NCBI GenBank assembly: GCA_963921935.1
Contig: OY998178.1
Span: 201,532,862-201,596,861, forward strand
Reading direction: 5' to 3'
Length of the DNA: 64,000 bases
Origin: Galeruca laticollis
Taxonomy: Eukaryota > Arthropoda > Insecta > Coleoptera > Chrysomelidae
Shown: positions 10,721 to 23,329 of the stretch, one piece after another
How the letters are laid out: the number at the start of each line of letters is the position of its first letter
How positions within the stretch are numbered: position 1 is the first letter of the stretch
Notes under the pieces: model-generated
Databases searched by the model: none
What the model saw: the letters and a program-made list of their open reading frames with translations, nothing else
What the model was told of the DNA's origin: nothing
Translations under genes and position numbers: made by a program

Positions 10721-12430
10721 AAAAGTGAATAATTTAATTTTTTTTATAGGCCGAGAAAGTTGTACTAGACTCAACTAAACTTGTTTTCGAATATCTCATA
10801 TGTCAATATCCATTCAGTTGCGGGAAAACAATAACAAACCGTCACTATGTTGGCTTCATCATTCCTCGTGTATGATGAGCTGCGATGCTAGGTCCAACTT
10901 TCTTATTCATCCATAGACTGTGTAGTGTGTATGTTAATTCACCGCGTATTATAATGCAATATGTTTAATTCGTTTTACGTATCGTAGTTCTGTATTAGCA
11001 ACGTTTATATACTTTTGAATAGAAATTAATTTTGCTTCCTAGCGATGCTGCTGCCTTCTTTTATAAAATTTCGAATATGACTTTTTTATTATCTTCGTTA
11101 GAAAATATTTTGACAAAGACATTTGAGGAAAATTTTGGCGTGCCATATACACTTTACTCTTTTTTATGAATCGCATGATATCCATTTATTTCCATTTATA
11201 ACGTATTTCTATGCTTTTTTAGCTATATTAAGTGGAAATGAATAATCGGAAATTTTTATACAATATCGATATTCAAGCCAACATATTTTGTTCATTTGAG
11301 TAAATAACGAAATTCCATTTGTTTTTGTATAATCTATACATTTGTCCAGGCTACACAATTTCATTTTTTATCCGTAAGTTTCAGCCTTTTCGTTTTACTT
11401 CTTTTTGCTAGACACAGAATCAATTTTTCTCACATTTTGTCCACGAAACGAAAAAAATCAAGTGTACTTTTGATATCTTCAAAAAAAATCGATTTGTACC
11501 ACATATCGTCCACGTAACGAATGAAATTAATCGACATTTTAATATTTACATAAAGAATTACTTTTGTTCGTTTCATGGAAATGAGATATTTTCACAAAAA
11601 ATCGATTTTTCTCACATCTTGTCCCTGAAACGAAAGAAATTAAGTAAAATTCAAATATTTTCATAAAAAAATCAGTTTTTCACACGTTTTCCTCATGAAA
11701 TCAGCAGGGTTTATTAAAATTTTAGTATATTTTGACAAAACGAAATTTTTGAGGGTAGCCAAAATGGGCCTCTGCAATCACTCGAAAATCGTCAGTATGG
11801 AAAAATTATTTCCGACCACTTATTTCCATTTAACATACCTAAAAAATTCATTTAACATCAAGAAACCTAATTTTTTTTATTTACAACCTATTCCACTCTG
11901 ACGGCCGTTACACCTATAATGTACATCAGAAACCCGAAGTATTCTATTTATGCCGTTGGAAAGATCTTGCATAGAGCTGCAAAAAATATATCGCGTATTT
12001 TTTCTCTATCTGGGGTCAAAAACCGTATAAATTGGAATAAAACTTAATACCTCATGTAAGTAATTTCAATAAATAATTAATTAATTCAAGATAATTTTCT
12101 TCAGAATGTCTCTTTATGGCGAACGGTTTCCTTGGCATGTAAAACAATCTAAAAATCAACATATCTCCTAAACCATACATTTTATCGAGTTAAACAAAGA
12201 GTACCTTTTTCTTAAAAAACTATTGAAAAATTCATTTTTGCTATCTTTAGATGGTAACTGTGAAAGTTAAGAATTCTTGACCATTGGGATGACACGCTTC
12301 TGGCGTTCAGATAGTAGTGTAGAATTATTTATTCCTTTATTCCGTCAAACATACTACATGGACATACATAATCATCCATTGAAAATTCAAAATGTTCCAA
12401 TGCATAATTTAGGAAATATACTTAAATATA
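10721..12430. other. Non-coding stretch, nothing recognised
   Basis: Repeated motifs of the kind TTTTTCTCACATTTTGTCCACGAAACG (a diffuse ~70-80 bp periodicity around 11430-11690) suggest an old degenerate tandem repeat. No gene or transposon domain was identified. Confidence 0.4.
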
Positions 12431-12439
12431 AGTTCTGAT

Positions 12440-12570
12440 GTCGCAATTTTAAAGGCCTATAACTCAGAAACGAGGCGTCGTATGAGAATTTTTCTCATGT
12501 CACAGCATTATTTGCACGTCATCTACTCACTCCCGAATTTTTTGCATCAAGTCCCGGAATACGATGTATG
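12440..12570. repeat. Degenerate end of a DUF4817-type transposon
   Basis: GGCCTATAACTC, an ACGAGG motif and a degenerate AAGTCCCGG tail occur in the same order and spacing as in the right ends of the two DUF4817 elements. This suggests an old solo end or MITE; the opposite end was not found. Confidence 0.45.
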
Positions 12571-12945
12571 TAGACCATATAGGCCCCCTACCTGAACCTT
12601 CCGACCCATAGTAAATAAGGTTCTGGCAGGGGGGCTATATGCGCCTCCATGTCGATCTTGGTTTTCGTCCTGAAAACGGGATCTTCCAACTGAAGGCACA
12701 AATGAGCGTTTGGCTTCCCTGTTGAAATCCGTTGTTTTGTGTTTTCCCATGTTTCGATTAACATCTTTGCTCCCAAATTTCACATCCTTAGTTGGTTATA
12801 CCGTGCTAAAGACGGCAAATGAGCCATGAACATGTATATCCGCGGTTACCACTCTGTTTCAGTGGCCCTTTTACTTTTTGCGTGAATTACCCATGAATCT
12901 CTTTGTTGTTGTTGTTTACATATCACGCTATATTCCTACATCTTC

Positions 12946-12950
<5 letters not shown>
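12571..12950. other. GC-richer unclassified segment
   Basis: A local island of balanced base composition in AT-rich surroundings, ending in a T-run and a (TA)n tract, which is the arrangement expected of a retroposed (SINE-like) sequence. It can be read as 78 minus-strand codons (12547-12783), but the translation resembles nothing I know. No A/B box was identified with confidence. Confidence 0.3.

Positions 12951-12995
<45 letters not shown>
12951..12995. repeat. (TA)n microsatellite
   Basis: TA tract abutting the 3' LTR of the gag-only element; the other end of that element also abuts a TA tract. Confidence 0.95.
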
Positions 12996-13001
<6 letters not shown>

Positions 13002-14957
13002 ATAAATTTGTGGACTATTATATACTCACTTTTTATTGTTGTTGTGGAATTTAGATGATTATTATTTTATATTTAGAATTTTTATTTAGATTTGGCTAGC
13101 TCAGTTGGTTATTATTATATTGTTTTGTAATTTATTTTATTTTGATTATTCGGGAGCATGAAACACTTTCTACTCTTCGAGTCCTGGCATTCAAAACGTA
13201 TCACCTTCATTTAAATAAAAGAAACACTTTACTTATAACAGCATTTAATTTTAAATTCAATATTTTATATGTGATAATAATAATTTGAGACGCCTATGGT
13301 CACTTCTAAAGAAATTATTTATTTTATATTTTTAACGGTGCGCATGCTCAAAATCCAGTCATGCGTAAAATGAACATAACTTTAATAACGTGAGATGGAG
13401 CTTCTGTGGCTCATTAGAATGACAAAGTATTAACAATCAAGAAACATTTAGATGGTTTGAAACATACCAGAATTTATGTGAAGAATATATATGAAAATGT
13501 TATCAATATGCTGTGGAAGGAAAATATTAAAAGATTTATATAGCCATGGAATTATTATACAATTTATAAACAGATAGACAGATTACATGGAAACAAGTTA
13601 AGCATCATCTTATGATAAAATGGCGTACGTACTTTTGAATTATTTATTTATTGAAATTAGGCCTTTTTGATATTATTAAAGATTTAATTAATTAACTAAT
13701 TAAATAAAGTACGTTTTCTTTATATTTTAGATCGATCATTGCTGTGAATGTTTATCAAAATACGGAACTAAGCACTTATTTGAGTTTTTTGCTTATTATT
13801 GGCCAAAAATAGTTTAAAAGAACACTGACCTGATGCTCTGGAATTGGGATAACTCTTCTGGACCCCAGGAATACTTCTCTGCAGTTCCAATACCAGTTTC
13901 TGAAGAAATTCTGCTGGTTTTTTGCAGAACAACTGTGTCTGATTATCGGTGAGTACTACACAAGATTGTTTTTCATAGTTATGTTCAAATTTATTAAGTT
14001 ATTTAGGGAATTTCATAAAAATTTCGGGAACACTCTAACACACAGTACACCCCTATCGACGCCACTTCTCATAATCCACGCTTCCTCTCGATTTTCACTT
14101 TTTTTCAACAAACAAAGTCTTTTGTTGGTTTTCAGGTCACTATCTCCCAAAGTTTGTTTCAATACTTGTTGATTGCAAATTTTATCTGTCATTTTGTTTC
14201 TAACCAATCAGATATTGTCCTATGCAATTGAATTATTTGATTTGGGTTTACTTAATAGAAAAGTTCATAAATATTCTATTTCACATTTCTAATACACTTG
14301 TAGAGAGTCTTTTGAAATTTAATCATACAAATAAATTAGAGTTGGTTATATACATAGATGTTGTTTAAATAGTTCTATCTAATATTGTCATAAACAATCT
14401 ATTACTGTTACAATTATATAACTTCAATCATAAATCCTTTTATGTATTCTGCATCTAATTCTTGTATTAACTTATTTCTACTAACGCAATTAATAAATTA
14501 TTATTTAATCCTATGTTAATTTTACAGACATATATCATTTTCTTTATGTTTAATTGCTTATCTATGAAAAAACTATACTCCTTATTCTAATAAACATTTA
14601 TATTCTAATGTAACTACTTACATCTAAAATTCTCTTGACTTGATTATATAATTGTTTCTTTTTAGGTGAACAGCTGATCACGTTACAGAAGATATTCTTC
14701 GTCTTAGGCAACTTTATTTACATCATTACATTGGTTAGGCAATCTCTATATTTTATATTATTATTGAGGTAATTTCTTTATCTATTATATTGTTAGAGGC
14801 TATTATTTAATATATCTTTACTTGATATGCTTTTGAATTAAGAAAAGTGTTTCCTTTTTAATTGTGTTTTCTTAAATTATATTATTTTCATACATTTTCA
14901 TACTAGCAACATATTTTTATAGAACTAATTCTCTTAATATCTATGATATCTGGTTCA
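12996..14957 (-). repeat. 3' LTR of gag-only element
   Basis: On the minus strand it starts TGAACCAGATATC at 14957 and runs to about 12996, where it meets a TA tract. It is co-linear with 17885-19857 with scattered substitutions and small indels. The left boundary is set from alignment with the other copy and is good to about 10 bp. Confidence 0.85.
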
Positions 14958-14971
14958 ATTCCCCTCAAATT
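14958..14971 (-). other. Polypurine tract of gag-only element
   Basis: On the minus strand ATTTGAGGGGAAT immediately precedes the 3' LTR start TGAACC, the expected position of the plus-strand primer. Confidence 0.6.
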
Positions 14972-15664
14972 TAAATTTAAATGATATCCATACCTTGGAT
15001 ATTTATTTAAATTTCAATTTTCTTACTATAAATGATTGATTTTATTTTATACAAAAAATTAACAACTTTATGGCATAATCTTAAATTTTTAACTTTGTTT
15101 CTCAAATATTCGTTCACATATTTCCTACTACAAAACCTATTTCTTTCAATAACTGTTTCATAATTATTTCCTTAAAATACACTTGATTAGTATTAATGTC
15201 AATTTATATTCTTAATATTACTTAATATAATACTTCTCTACTATCATTTTCAGACTAACTTCCATTTATATATCAACTTATTTCTTTTTAATTTCATTAT
15301 ATTTTATTCTTCTATATACTCCTCATATCATATTTCTTTTCAATATTCATCATTATTCAATATAATCAATTATTTCTTAAATTCATATATAAATCAATAT
15401 CAATATCTTATTCATTCATGTATGTTCAAGTAATCTACTAAATTCTAATTGACATCAAACATTACCTCCTATATTTTCATCAATATCATTCATTATTGTC
15501 CTTTCCTATCCTTTATTACTTACATCTTATTTCCTTGATTTACAAAATGTGAACTTCTATTTGATACTTGAGTTATTTTTAATTTTATCCCCTCTATCCT
15601 ATATTTTTAATAGTTTCTTTCTATGTAAAGCCAGTATTTCTCATAAATTGTTTTCCTTTATTTG

Positions 15665-15724
<60 letters not shown>

Positions 15725-15991
15725 ATTTGCCATACTCTAATTTTTTTAAAACTGTTTTAATTATAAGTTTTACCTAATAAATCTTTCTTTATATTATATT
15801 ATATCTATTTTTTTTATAGGTTCTGAAGAAACAAACGTGATGAATTTAATTGGATCACCAGCTGCCAAATGAAAAACAAAACTTTGTCTAATATCTACTT
15901 TATCTTTGTACACTACCTAATAATAAATTCTAAATCTATCCTTATGACTATTATTTCTTTTTTTCAAGTATTATTCGTAACATAACATCAT
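14972..15991 (-). other. Untranslated interior between gag and the 3' LTR
   Basis: About 1 kb of AT-rich DNA with a (TA)n tract at 15667-15722. I looked for pol motifs (DSG protease, YxDD, RNase H Asp, HHCC, integrase DDE) in all frames and saw none. Confidence 0.6.
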
Positions 15992-17815
15992 CTATTCATA
16001 ATATCTATATACATGTTCTACATTGAACACTCCCCTTTCTAATTGTGTACCTGGATTAATTTGGTTTTCTCTGCCATTTTGCCAATTTCTTCCTCTATTA
16101 TTATTATTGTTATTACCATAGCGATTTCTTCCCTCAAAATTGTTCTGGTTCCTATGGTTCTCCGGATATCTGTTTCCGTTATTCCTCTCTCTATTTCTGT
16201 ATTGTTCCCCATTTCCTTGGTATCGTCTATCTTCAAAGTTCCTGTTTCCATAACTTCTATTTCCATTACCTTCATAATAATCTCCCCTGAAATTACCATT
16301 TCCATTTTCCCTTCGTATATCGTTTCTTATATTTCCATTTCCATTATCTCTTCGTATATCATTTCCTTGTTGATATCTGAGAAAACCACTTCCATTTTGA
16401 ACACTCCTTTCAACTCTCTGCAAATATCTAGATAAATTGTCCATTGTTTCAATATTATGAAGTGCTATCGTTTCAGACACTTCTGAATTAAAATGTCTCC
16501 CGACATATAAAACTAATTCCTCCTCCTTCATAACAGGTTCCAAGTATTGCGCCATGTTATATAGTTGCATAGCATATGCATTTAAATTTTTATTCCTATT
16601 ATAATCAAATTTCCCGAAATACAATCTTTCCCTAAAATTAGCCTGATGAAACTCACCCCAGAAATAGTTCATGAATTGGTTCTCAAATGCTTCTAAATCA
16701 TTTATGCTTTCCTCTTTGTTACAAAACCATAATAGGGCATGCCCAGATAACATCCCTCTAATGATAATCTTCTTCTCCATGATGTCTCTCATTCCTTTAA
16801 GTTTGCTTTTTATTATTTTTATAAACACCTTTGGATGAATGGTGTTTATATCCCCATCAAACTTTACTCCAATATCCATGTTTCCCGTATAAATAACTCC
16901 ACCTCCATTTCTCCTAATTTTAAATTCCATTTCCTCCATGCTTTCTTGTAATCTTCTGTTCATTTCTTCAAGTTCTTTGTTAACTATATGGCCTATGTAC
17001 TCGTTCCTCTCCTCACATGTTCCTGTTTGTTTTTGTACTTTTGTATCCAAATCCTTAAATTTCTGCTCCGCATTCTGTTGGTAATTCTGCATTATTTCTT
17101 CGATTATTTGTTCCTTGAATTTAATATGTTCTACTTCTTTAGTGATGTCTTCAGTTTGTTTAATAACTTCTGCTTGAATTGTACCCAGTAATTTTTCTTC
17201 TATACCTCTCTCTAATTCTTGAATTTGTTCTACCATTTGATTTTCTATCTGCTCTCTAATTTTAATACCGTTTTCTTGAATTTCATTCCGTATATGTTTG
17301 TTTTGATCCTCCATATCTTCTCTCACCTTGTTTATCTGCTGTCTACATTCTTCATTTTCTTCCCCAAGTTTCCTGAATTCTTGAATACTTTCGGTTTTCA
17401 CCTCTTCTATCTTCTTTTCCAATTTATTCATGTTTCCATTCAAATCTTCTCTAATATTCTCCTCCATTTTGTTCATATCTCCCCTCATAGTATTCATATT
17501 TCCATTTATGTTATCTATTTTTCCATTTAATTCATCCTTCATACTGTTCATGTTAGCAATAAATTGTTGCATCATGTTCACCATCTGATCATCTCTACCT
17601 GTTCTTGTTGGCGCTTCCTGTCTCCTCTCTTCTTGTTCCACAGCTTCCTCATCTGTCAAACCTTCTTCCTGTGCATCACCTTCCGCTTGTTGTCCTTGCT
17701 CCAACTATACTGCTTGATAATCTCCCATACCATGACTTCGTTCTTCCCTTTCCTCTTCTGAACCACTGTCTGCTCCTACCTGCCTTCCATCTCTCAACGT
17801 CATTCGTTTTGCCAT
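15992..17815 (-). pseudogene. Gag-like structural protein with one in-frame stop
   Basis: The ATG at 17813-17815 follows the PBS region and opens 36 codons ending in TAG (17705-17707). The same frame then continues uninterrupted to 15992, about 570 further residues. Residues ~60-290 are rich in E, K, Q, M and N in heptad-like spacing (a long coiled coil). Residues ~300-470 look like a retrotransposon gag core (FDGD, a LSGHALLWF segment, a FxxQFMNYFWGEFHQ segment, a Q-rVERSVQNG end). The tail is R/N/G-rich with an N run and has no CCHC zinc knuckle, so RNA binding would rely on the basic RN repeats. The role would be particle assembly around the element RNA. The stop at codon 37 is either a disabling mutation or a readthrough codon. 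Confidence 0.75.
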
Positions 17816-17862
17816 TTTAATTGAGTTTAAAATTTACAGATGTTTCCTATATTTTTAATAAA

Positions 17863-17884
17863 CCGCCCCACGTTTTGGGTGACA
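17863..17884 (-). other. Primer-binding-like site of gag-only element
   Basis: On the minus strand TGTCACCCAAAACGTGGGGC directly follows the 5' LTR. It parallels the Gypsy PBS TGGCGCCCAACGTGGGGC at 54 kb but deviates at several positions, so priming tRNA is unknown. Confidence 0.55.
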
Positions 17885-19855
17885 ATTATTACAATATTTG
17901 TTGACTTATATACTTTATATATACTTACTTTCATTATTGTGGAATTTAGATGATTATTATTTTATATTTAGAATTTTTATTCAGATTTGGATAGCTCAGT
18001 TGGTTATTGTTATATTGTTTTGTAATTTATTTTATTTTAATTATTCGGGAGCATGAAACACTTTGTACTCTTCGAGTCCTGGCATTCAAAACGTATTACC
18101 TTCATTTAAATAAAAGAAACACTTTACTTATAACAGCATTTAATTTTAAATTCAATATTTCATATGTGATAATAATAATTTGAGACGCCTATGGTCACCT
18201 CTAAAGAAATTATTTATTTTATATTTTTAACGGTGCGCATGCTCAAAATCCAGTCATGCGTAAAATGAACATAACTTTAATAATGTGAGATGGAGCTTCT
18301 GTGGCTCATTAGAATGACATAGTATTAACAATCAAGAAACATTTAGATGGTTTAAAACATACCAGAATTTATGTGAAGAATATACATGAAAATGTTATCA
18401 ATATGCTGTGGAAGAAAAGTATTAAAAGATTTATAGAGCCATGGAATTATTATACAATTTATAAACAGATAGACAGATTACATGGAAACAAGTTAGGCAT
18501 CATCTTATGATAAAATGGCGTACGTACTTTTGAATTATTTATTCATTGAAATTAGGCCTTTTTGTTATTATTAAAGATTTAATTTATCAACTAATTGAAT
18601 AAAGTTCGTATTCTTTATATTTTAGATCGATCATTGCTGTGAATGTTTATCAAAATACGGAACTAAGCACTTATTTGAGTTTTTTGCTTATTATTGGCCA
18701 ATAATAGATTAAAAGAACACTGACCTGATGCTCTGGAATTGGGATAACTCTTCTGGACCCCAGGAATACTTCTCTGCAGTTCCAATATCAATTTCTGGAG
18801 AAATTCTGCTGGTTTTTTGCAGAACAACTGTGTCTGATTATCGGTGAGTACTACACAAGATTGTTTTTCATAGTTATGTTCAAATTTATTAAGTTATTTA
18901 GGGAATTTCATAAAAATTTCGGGAACACTCTAACACACAGTACACCCCTATCGACGCCACTTCTCATAATCCACGCTTCCTCTCGATTTTTACTTTTTTT
19001 TAACAAACAAAGTCTTTTGTTTGTTTTCAGGTCACTATCTCCCAAAGTTTGTTTCAATACTTGTTGATTGCAAATTTTATCTGTCATTTTGTTTCTAACC
19101 AATCAGATATTGTCCTATGCAATTGAATTATTTGATTTGAGTTTACTTAATAGAAAAGTTCATAAATATTCTATTTCACATTTCTAATACACTTGTAGAG
19201 AGTCTTTTGAAATTTAATCATACAAATAAATTAGAGTTGGGTATATACATAAATGTTGTTTAAATAGTTCTATCTAATATTGTCATAAACAATCTATTAC
19301 TGTTACAATTATATAACTTAAATCATAAATCCTTTTATGTATTCTCCATCTAATTCTTGTATTAACTTATTTCTACTAACGCAATTAATAAATTATTATT
19401 TAATCCTATGTTAATTTTACAGACATATATCATTTTCTTTATGTTTAATTGTTTATCTATGAAAAACTATACTCTTTATTCTAATAAACATTTATATTTG
19501 TATTCTAATGTAACTACTTATATCTAAAATTCTCTTGACTTGATTATATAATTGTTTCTTTTTAGGTGAACAGCTGATCACGTTATAGAAGATATTCTTC
19601 GTCTTAGGCAACTTTATTTACATCATTACATTGGTTAGGCAATCTCTATATTTTATATTATTATTAAGGTAATTTCTTTATTTATTATATTGTTATAGGC
19701 TAGTATTTAATATATCTTTACTTGATATGCTTTTGAATTAAGAAAAGTGTTTCCTTTTTAATTGTGTTTTATTAAATTATATTATTTTCATACATTTTCA
19801 TACTAGCAACATATTTTTATAGAACTAATTCTCTTAATATCTATGATATCTGGTT

Positions 19856-19857
<2 letters not shown>
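17885..19857 (-). repeat. 5' LTR of gag-only element
   Basis: Co-linear with 12996-14957. On the minus strand it starts TGAACCAGATATC at 19857, next to a TA tract. Confidence 0.85.

Positions 19858-19897
<40 letters not shown>
19858..19897. repeat. (TA)n microsatellite
   Basis: TA tract separating two LTR-type ends facing each other (GGTTCA to the left, TTGAACC to the right). Confidence 0.95.
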
Positions 19898-19899
<2 letters not shown>

Positions 19900-20461
19900 A
19901 ACCACATATCTTATATCTTAAAGCACATCAGATGATTTAGAATGTTTAATTTAGTACTTAAAATAAATTGAAACTATATTAATAAAAGAACACATTAAAA
20001 AACCACAATCAGAATTAAATTTCATATAAAGTCAAATTATAAAATCATTTGTTTAATATAATAAAAAGAGTAACAATAAATATAGAGAAATAACCTTAAT
20101 AATTTTCTTAAAGTATGAAAACGCCTAACAAGTATTGAACATAACTTCAAATCTGCCTAATATGAATATTAGTTTGTCACTAGGAAATCAGCTGTTTATC
20201 TGAAAATAAACAAGCTTTAGTTATCAAGTTTGATACCACTATCAGTTAAATAGTAATAATAAAAATAATAATATTCATATTTATTATAAAGAATTAGTCA
20301 AATCAAAAATATAAATATAAGATGACATAACTCCAATTATATGTCAAAATTTGGTATCAATTTTATAGAATAACAAAAAAGGAAATGGATCATAAGATGG
20401 TGATAGATATATGTCAATATTTGAAACTATAAAATTTGGACAGTATTAAATAAAAAAATCA
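19898..20461 (+). repeat. LTR-like half module, plus orientation
   Basis: Starts TTGAACCACATATCTTAT and is the inverted partner of 26692-27254 over about 565 bp. A segment around AAATCAGCTGTTTATCTG aligns with the AACAGCTGATCACG region of the gag-only LTRs, so it is probably the 5' part of a related LTR. Ends at a TA tract (20462-20503). Confidence 0.7.

Positions 20462-20503
<42 letters not shown>
20462..20503. repeat. (TA)n microsatellite
   Basis: TA tract at the join of two LTR-like modules. Confidence 0.95.
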
Positions 20504-20507
<4 letters not shown>

Positions 20508-22054
20508 AAGATTGTTTGTATGTGAAGAATTTTTATTATTGTTATAGTATTCATTTATTATATTTAATTTTAGTGTAGGTAGCTCATCAATAGAAATAGA
20601 GAAATTTTTTATATATTCAATTATTTAGGTAGAGAGAATGAGAAACTCTTACTACTCTTTGGGTTCCGGAAGTGATTTTAACTCTTTATCTCCAACACTT
20701 TATATATGAGTCATTCAAATAACTTTAACTATATTTTATTTTATATTATTTGGTGCGCCTATGGATAGAAAATTCCAATATAGCAATCGATTCCAAATCT
20801 CACAGTAAGAATAGATGATTAGAAGTATTCAGTAGAATAATCGATTCCAAATGTCACTCATATCAGTTGAAGTAATATATACATGAAAACAATGATTTCA
20901 TGAATACATTTATTACTACACATATATTATATGAGTCAAGAAATATGTATTATCAATTTAAACAAAGTGATGAAATATCTTATATGCTAATATAAAATTA
21001 TTAAGTCGAAAAATGAAAATTGTTCAATAGAAATGGTATCTGTTATCAGTTTTATCAGAACCTTTTTTTTAAATTTTAATAATTCCAGATTCTATTTCTT
21101 TTGACTTTTACCATAGATGTACATCTCTAACCTAAATATTGGTACCGACAAAGACAAATTAAACACTAACCTGATTCACAATCCACACATCTTCCTTTCT
21201 TGAAGAGTTATCTTCCCAAAAACAAGCTGTGTACAGGTCCGTCGACCTTATAATGCTTCTGCACAGGATTTCTTATTTCAGGAAACAAATATTTGTGATT
21301 TCTATTAGTTTCTAGCTTCTTAGATTTAATTGCTCTATAATGTTTATTCCAATAACTTTCCATTAAGTATCATCTCCAATTGAATTGATTAAATTTTAAA
21401 TATTCATTTTATTCTGACATCACCTCCAATAACTTGTATATATTTTTTCATCTATTGTATGTAGCTTCTTATATCTTTATTTGTTTTAAAGAAGTTTATT
21501 AGCTACTTCTAATATAAATTGTGGACCTTTTTAGTACAAATTTCTTAGTTTTTATCTAAATTTCTTATAATTTTATCTCCAATACTCTATTTCATCTCAG
21601 CATCTCAAAATTCTTTTTCAACAACCACATTAACCTTTTTTCTTCTTCTTCCACCATGTTTTTATTTTCAAAGTCTATCCATCATCCATTCAATTTCACT
21701 TTCTATTCATAATATTATCACATTCTATCTGCTTTGGTAATACCATTAGTTGTATCTCTATCACTACCATATATATATTTCATTAACCTCTTTAGATTTA
21801 TATTATTTTTGCAGCTTATTATGTTACTTCAAATACTTTTTATCATTTACTATATTTATGTTTTATTTTATTTCAATTGTTGTCTTTATAATCCCTAATA
21901 TCCATCTGTTCTAATTATATATTTACACATCTACAGCGCTATCTATTTCAACTATATTTTCAGAATTTCCCATACCTTTAATTTTAACACCATTTTATTT
22001 CCTCTTGTACCAACATAAGTTACTTTAGTTCATTTTCTGTTTTCTTAAGTTTGT
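20504..22054 (-). repeat. LTR-like module, minus orientation
   Basis: About 1.55 kb between two TA tracts. In order it carries TAGCTCAT, a GAGAATGAGAAACTCTTACT motif, a GGGTTCCGG motif, GCGCCTATGG and an ACTAACCTGATTC motif. These landmarks occur in the same order in the gag-only LTRs. The module is too diverged to be the same family. No reading frame. Confidence 0.5.
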
Positions 22055-22056
22055 TT

Positions 22057-22111
<55 letters not shown>
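22055..22111. repeat. (TA)n microsatellite
   Basis: TA tract between LTR-like modules. Confidence 0.95.
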
Positions 22112-22116
<5 letters not shown>

Positions 22117-23262
22117 TAAAACGATTTATGTTATAAACTTAAATACTGCTTCAAAGTTATCACAAGTAGAATTTCACCAATTGTTAAAAGGCTTAAAGGC
22201 TTATTTTATTGAAATTAGTATATATTAAAGGAAAAACAGACAGTGAAAGTCATAATTATATGTTTTCCAAAAAAATTTCATAATGCAGTAAAAGTGAATA
22301 GGACTCTATAGCTCAAGAAAGAAAAGCATTGATTTTAATATGACAGGACAGTGCTGTTAAATTATAAGGAAACAAAACTTTGGAACAGTGAGCTGGGAAA
22401 CAAATAGTTTATTTATTAAAAAATTGACGATCTGGGGGAAGCTTTGGTAGATTGAGCTTGGCGTCGTGAGAGATAGGAAGATGATGTAAATTTTTGCAAC
22501 AAAATTAAATTAAATTGCAACAAATACGTATTAAAGTTGAAAATTCATAATCTATATCAAACAACAAACACTTACGTATGTGGATATCCAGTTATTCCTA
22601 TGAACGCACAAGATTCTTCCGAAAATATGCAGCGTGGTCTCCAATAGGCATATTCCTGTTACCAGATGTGGTAACATCCAGAATCCAGATTTCAGGTCAG
22701 TGTTTTTCAATATTATTGGCCAATAACAACAAACTAATTTCAATTCAGTGACTATTTCCATGTGTAAAGTAATTCTTGCGTCTATCAGATCGATCAAACT
22801 AAAAGAAGAAAACTTTTATGTGGTTATTCATTGAATATAAATTTGAGAATATTAAGAAATTTACATGAACATTCTTGATTTTTCATAAAAAATAATGGTG
22901 GTACGTACTTGATGAATAGTCGTATGAGAAATTCGCATTCTTATGTAGAGATTTAATATTTTCAAAAGTATGTGTAGTTTTTAGTCAATTTCTTCTGAAC
23001 ATTTAATAATATGTATATAGAATTTTCACACATAAATCCTTTTATAAACTTGTCCATCACTTTTCTTATTACAAAGAAACGAGTTTTATGTATATAATAC
23101 ACATACCAATTGGTAAGCGTCTAACAGAAACGTTCGGTTTTCATTCGCATCATTTTGTTTTTATTTGAGCATGCGCATAGAATGTTAAATGGTATAATTT
23201 ATGACTGTGGTTTTATAATGCCATTGGCGTATCTATTATATTGGAATAAAATTTTCCTTTAG
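22112..23262 (+). repeat. LTR-like arm of a large palindrome, plus orientation
   Basis: From TCAGATAAAACGATT to about TTGGAATAAAATTTTCC this is the reverse complement of 23500-24566, with small gaps. It carries the inverted form of the GACCTGA and GCCTATGG landmarks shared with the other LTR-like modules. Confidence 0.8.
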
Positions 23263-23329
23263 AAAAAAATCAAAATTATTTTATATTTATTTTAATTTTA
23301 TTATTTATAGTTTAGCTTGTACATTTATT

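Larger units (their letters stand above)
12996..19857 (-). mobile_element. Gag-only LTR retrotransposon (TR-GAG-like, non-autonomous)
   Basis: Direct repeats of about 1.96 kb (12996-14957 and 17885-19857) enclose a 2.9 kb interior holding one gag-like gene on the minus strand. In that orientation there is a PBS-like site next to the 5' LTR (17863-17884) and a purine-rich tract next to the 3' LTR (14958-14971), so both hallmarks of reverse transcription are present. No protease, reverse transcriptase, RNase H or integrase motif was found in the interior. Gag-only LTR elements (TR-GAGs) have been described in plants; I infer this is an insect counterpart mobilised in trans. The LTRs differ at only a few percent of positions, so the insertion is not ancient. 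Confidence 0.8.

Noticed and set aside
7000..12400. tRNA, snRNA or rRNA genes in the featureless stretches
   Set aside because: No cloverleaf with matching arms, Sm site or rRNA core sequence was recognised by eye.
12547..12783. Minus-strand 78-codon frame as a host exon
   Set aside because: No recognisable domain, overlapping alternative frame of equal quality, and no splice-linked partner exon seen.
13966..14207. Short frames inside the gag-only LTRs on both strands (also 18861-19102)
   Set aside because: Duplicated only because the LTR is duplicated. Both strands are open and substitutions between copies give no sign of selection on protein.
16043..17820. Plus-strand frames opposite the gag-like gene
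   Set aside because: Antisense shadows of a coiled-coil gene; the minus strand has the long frame with gag features and correctly placed PBS and PPT.
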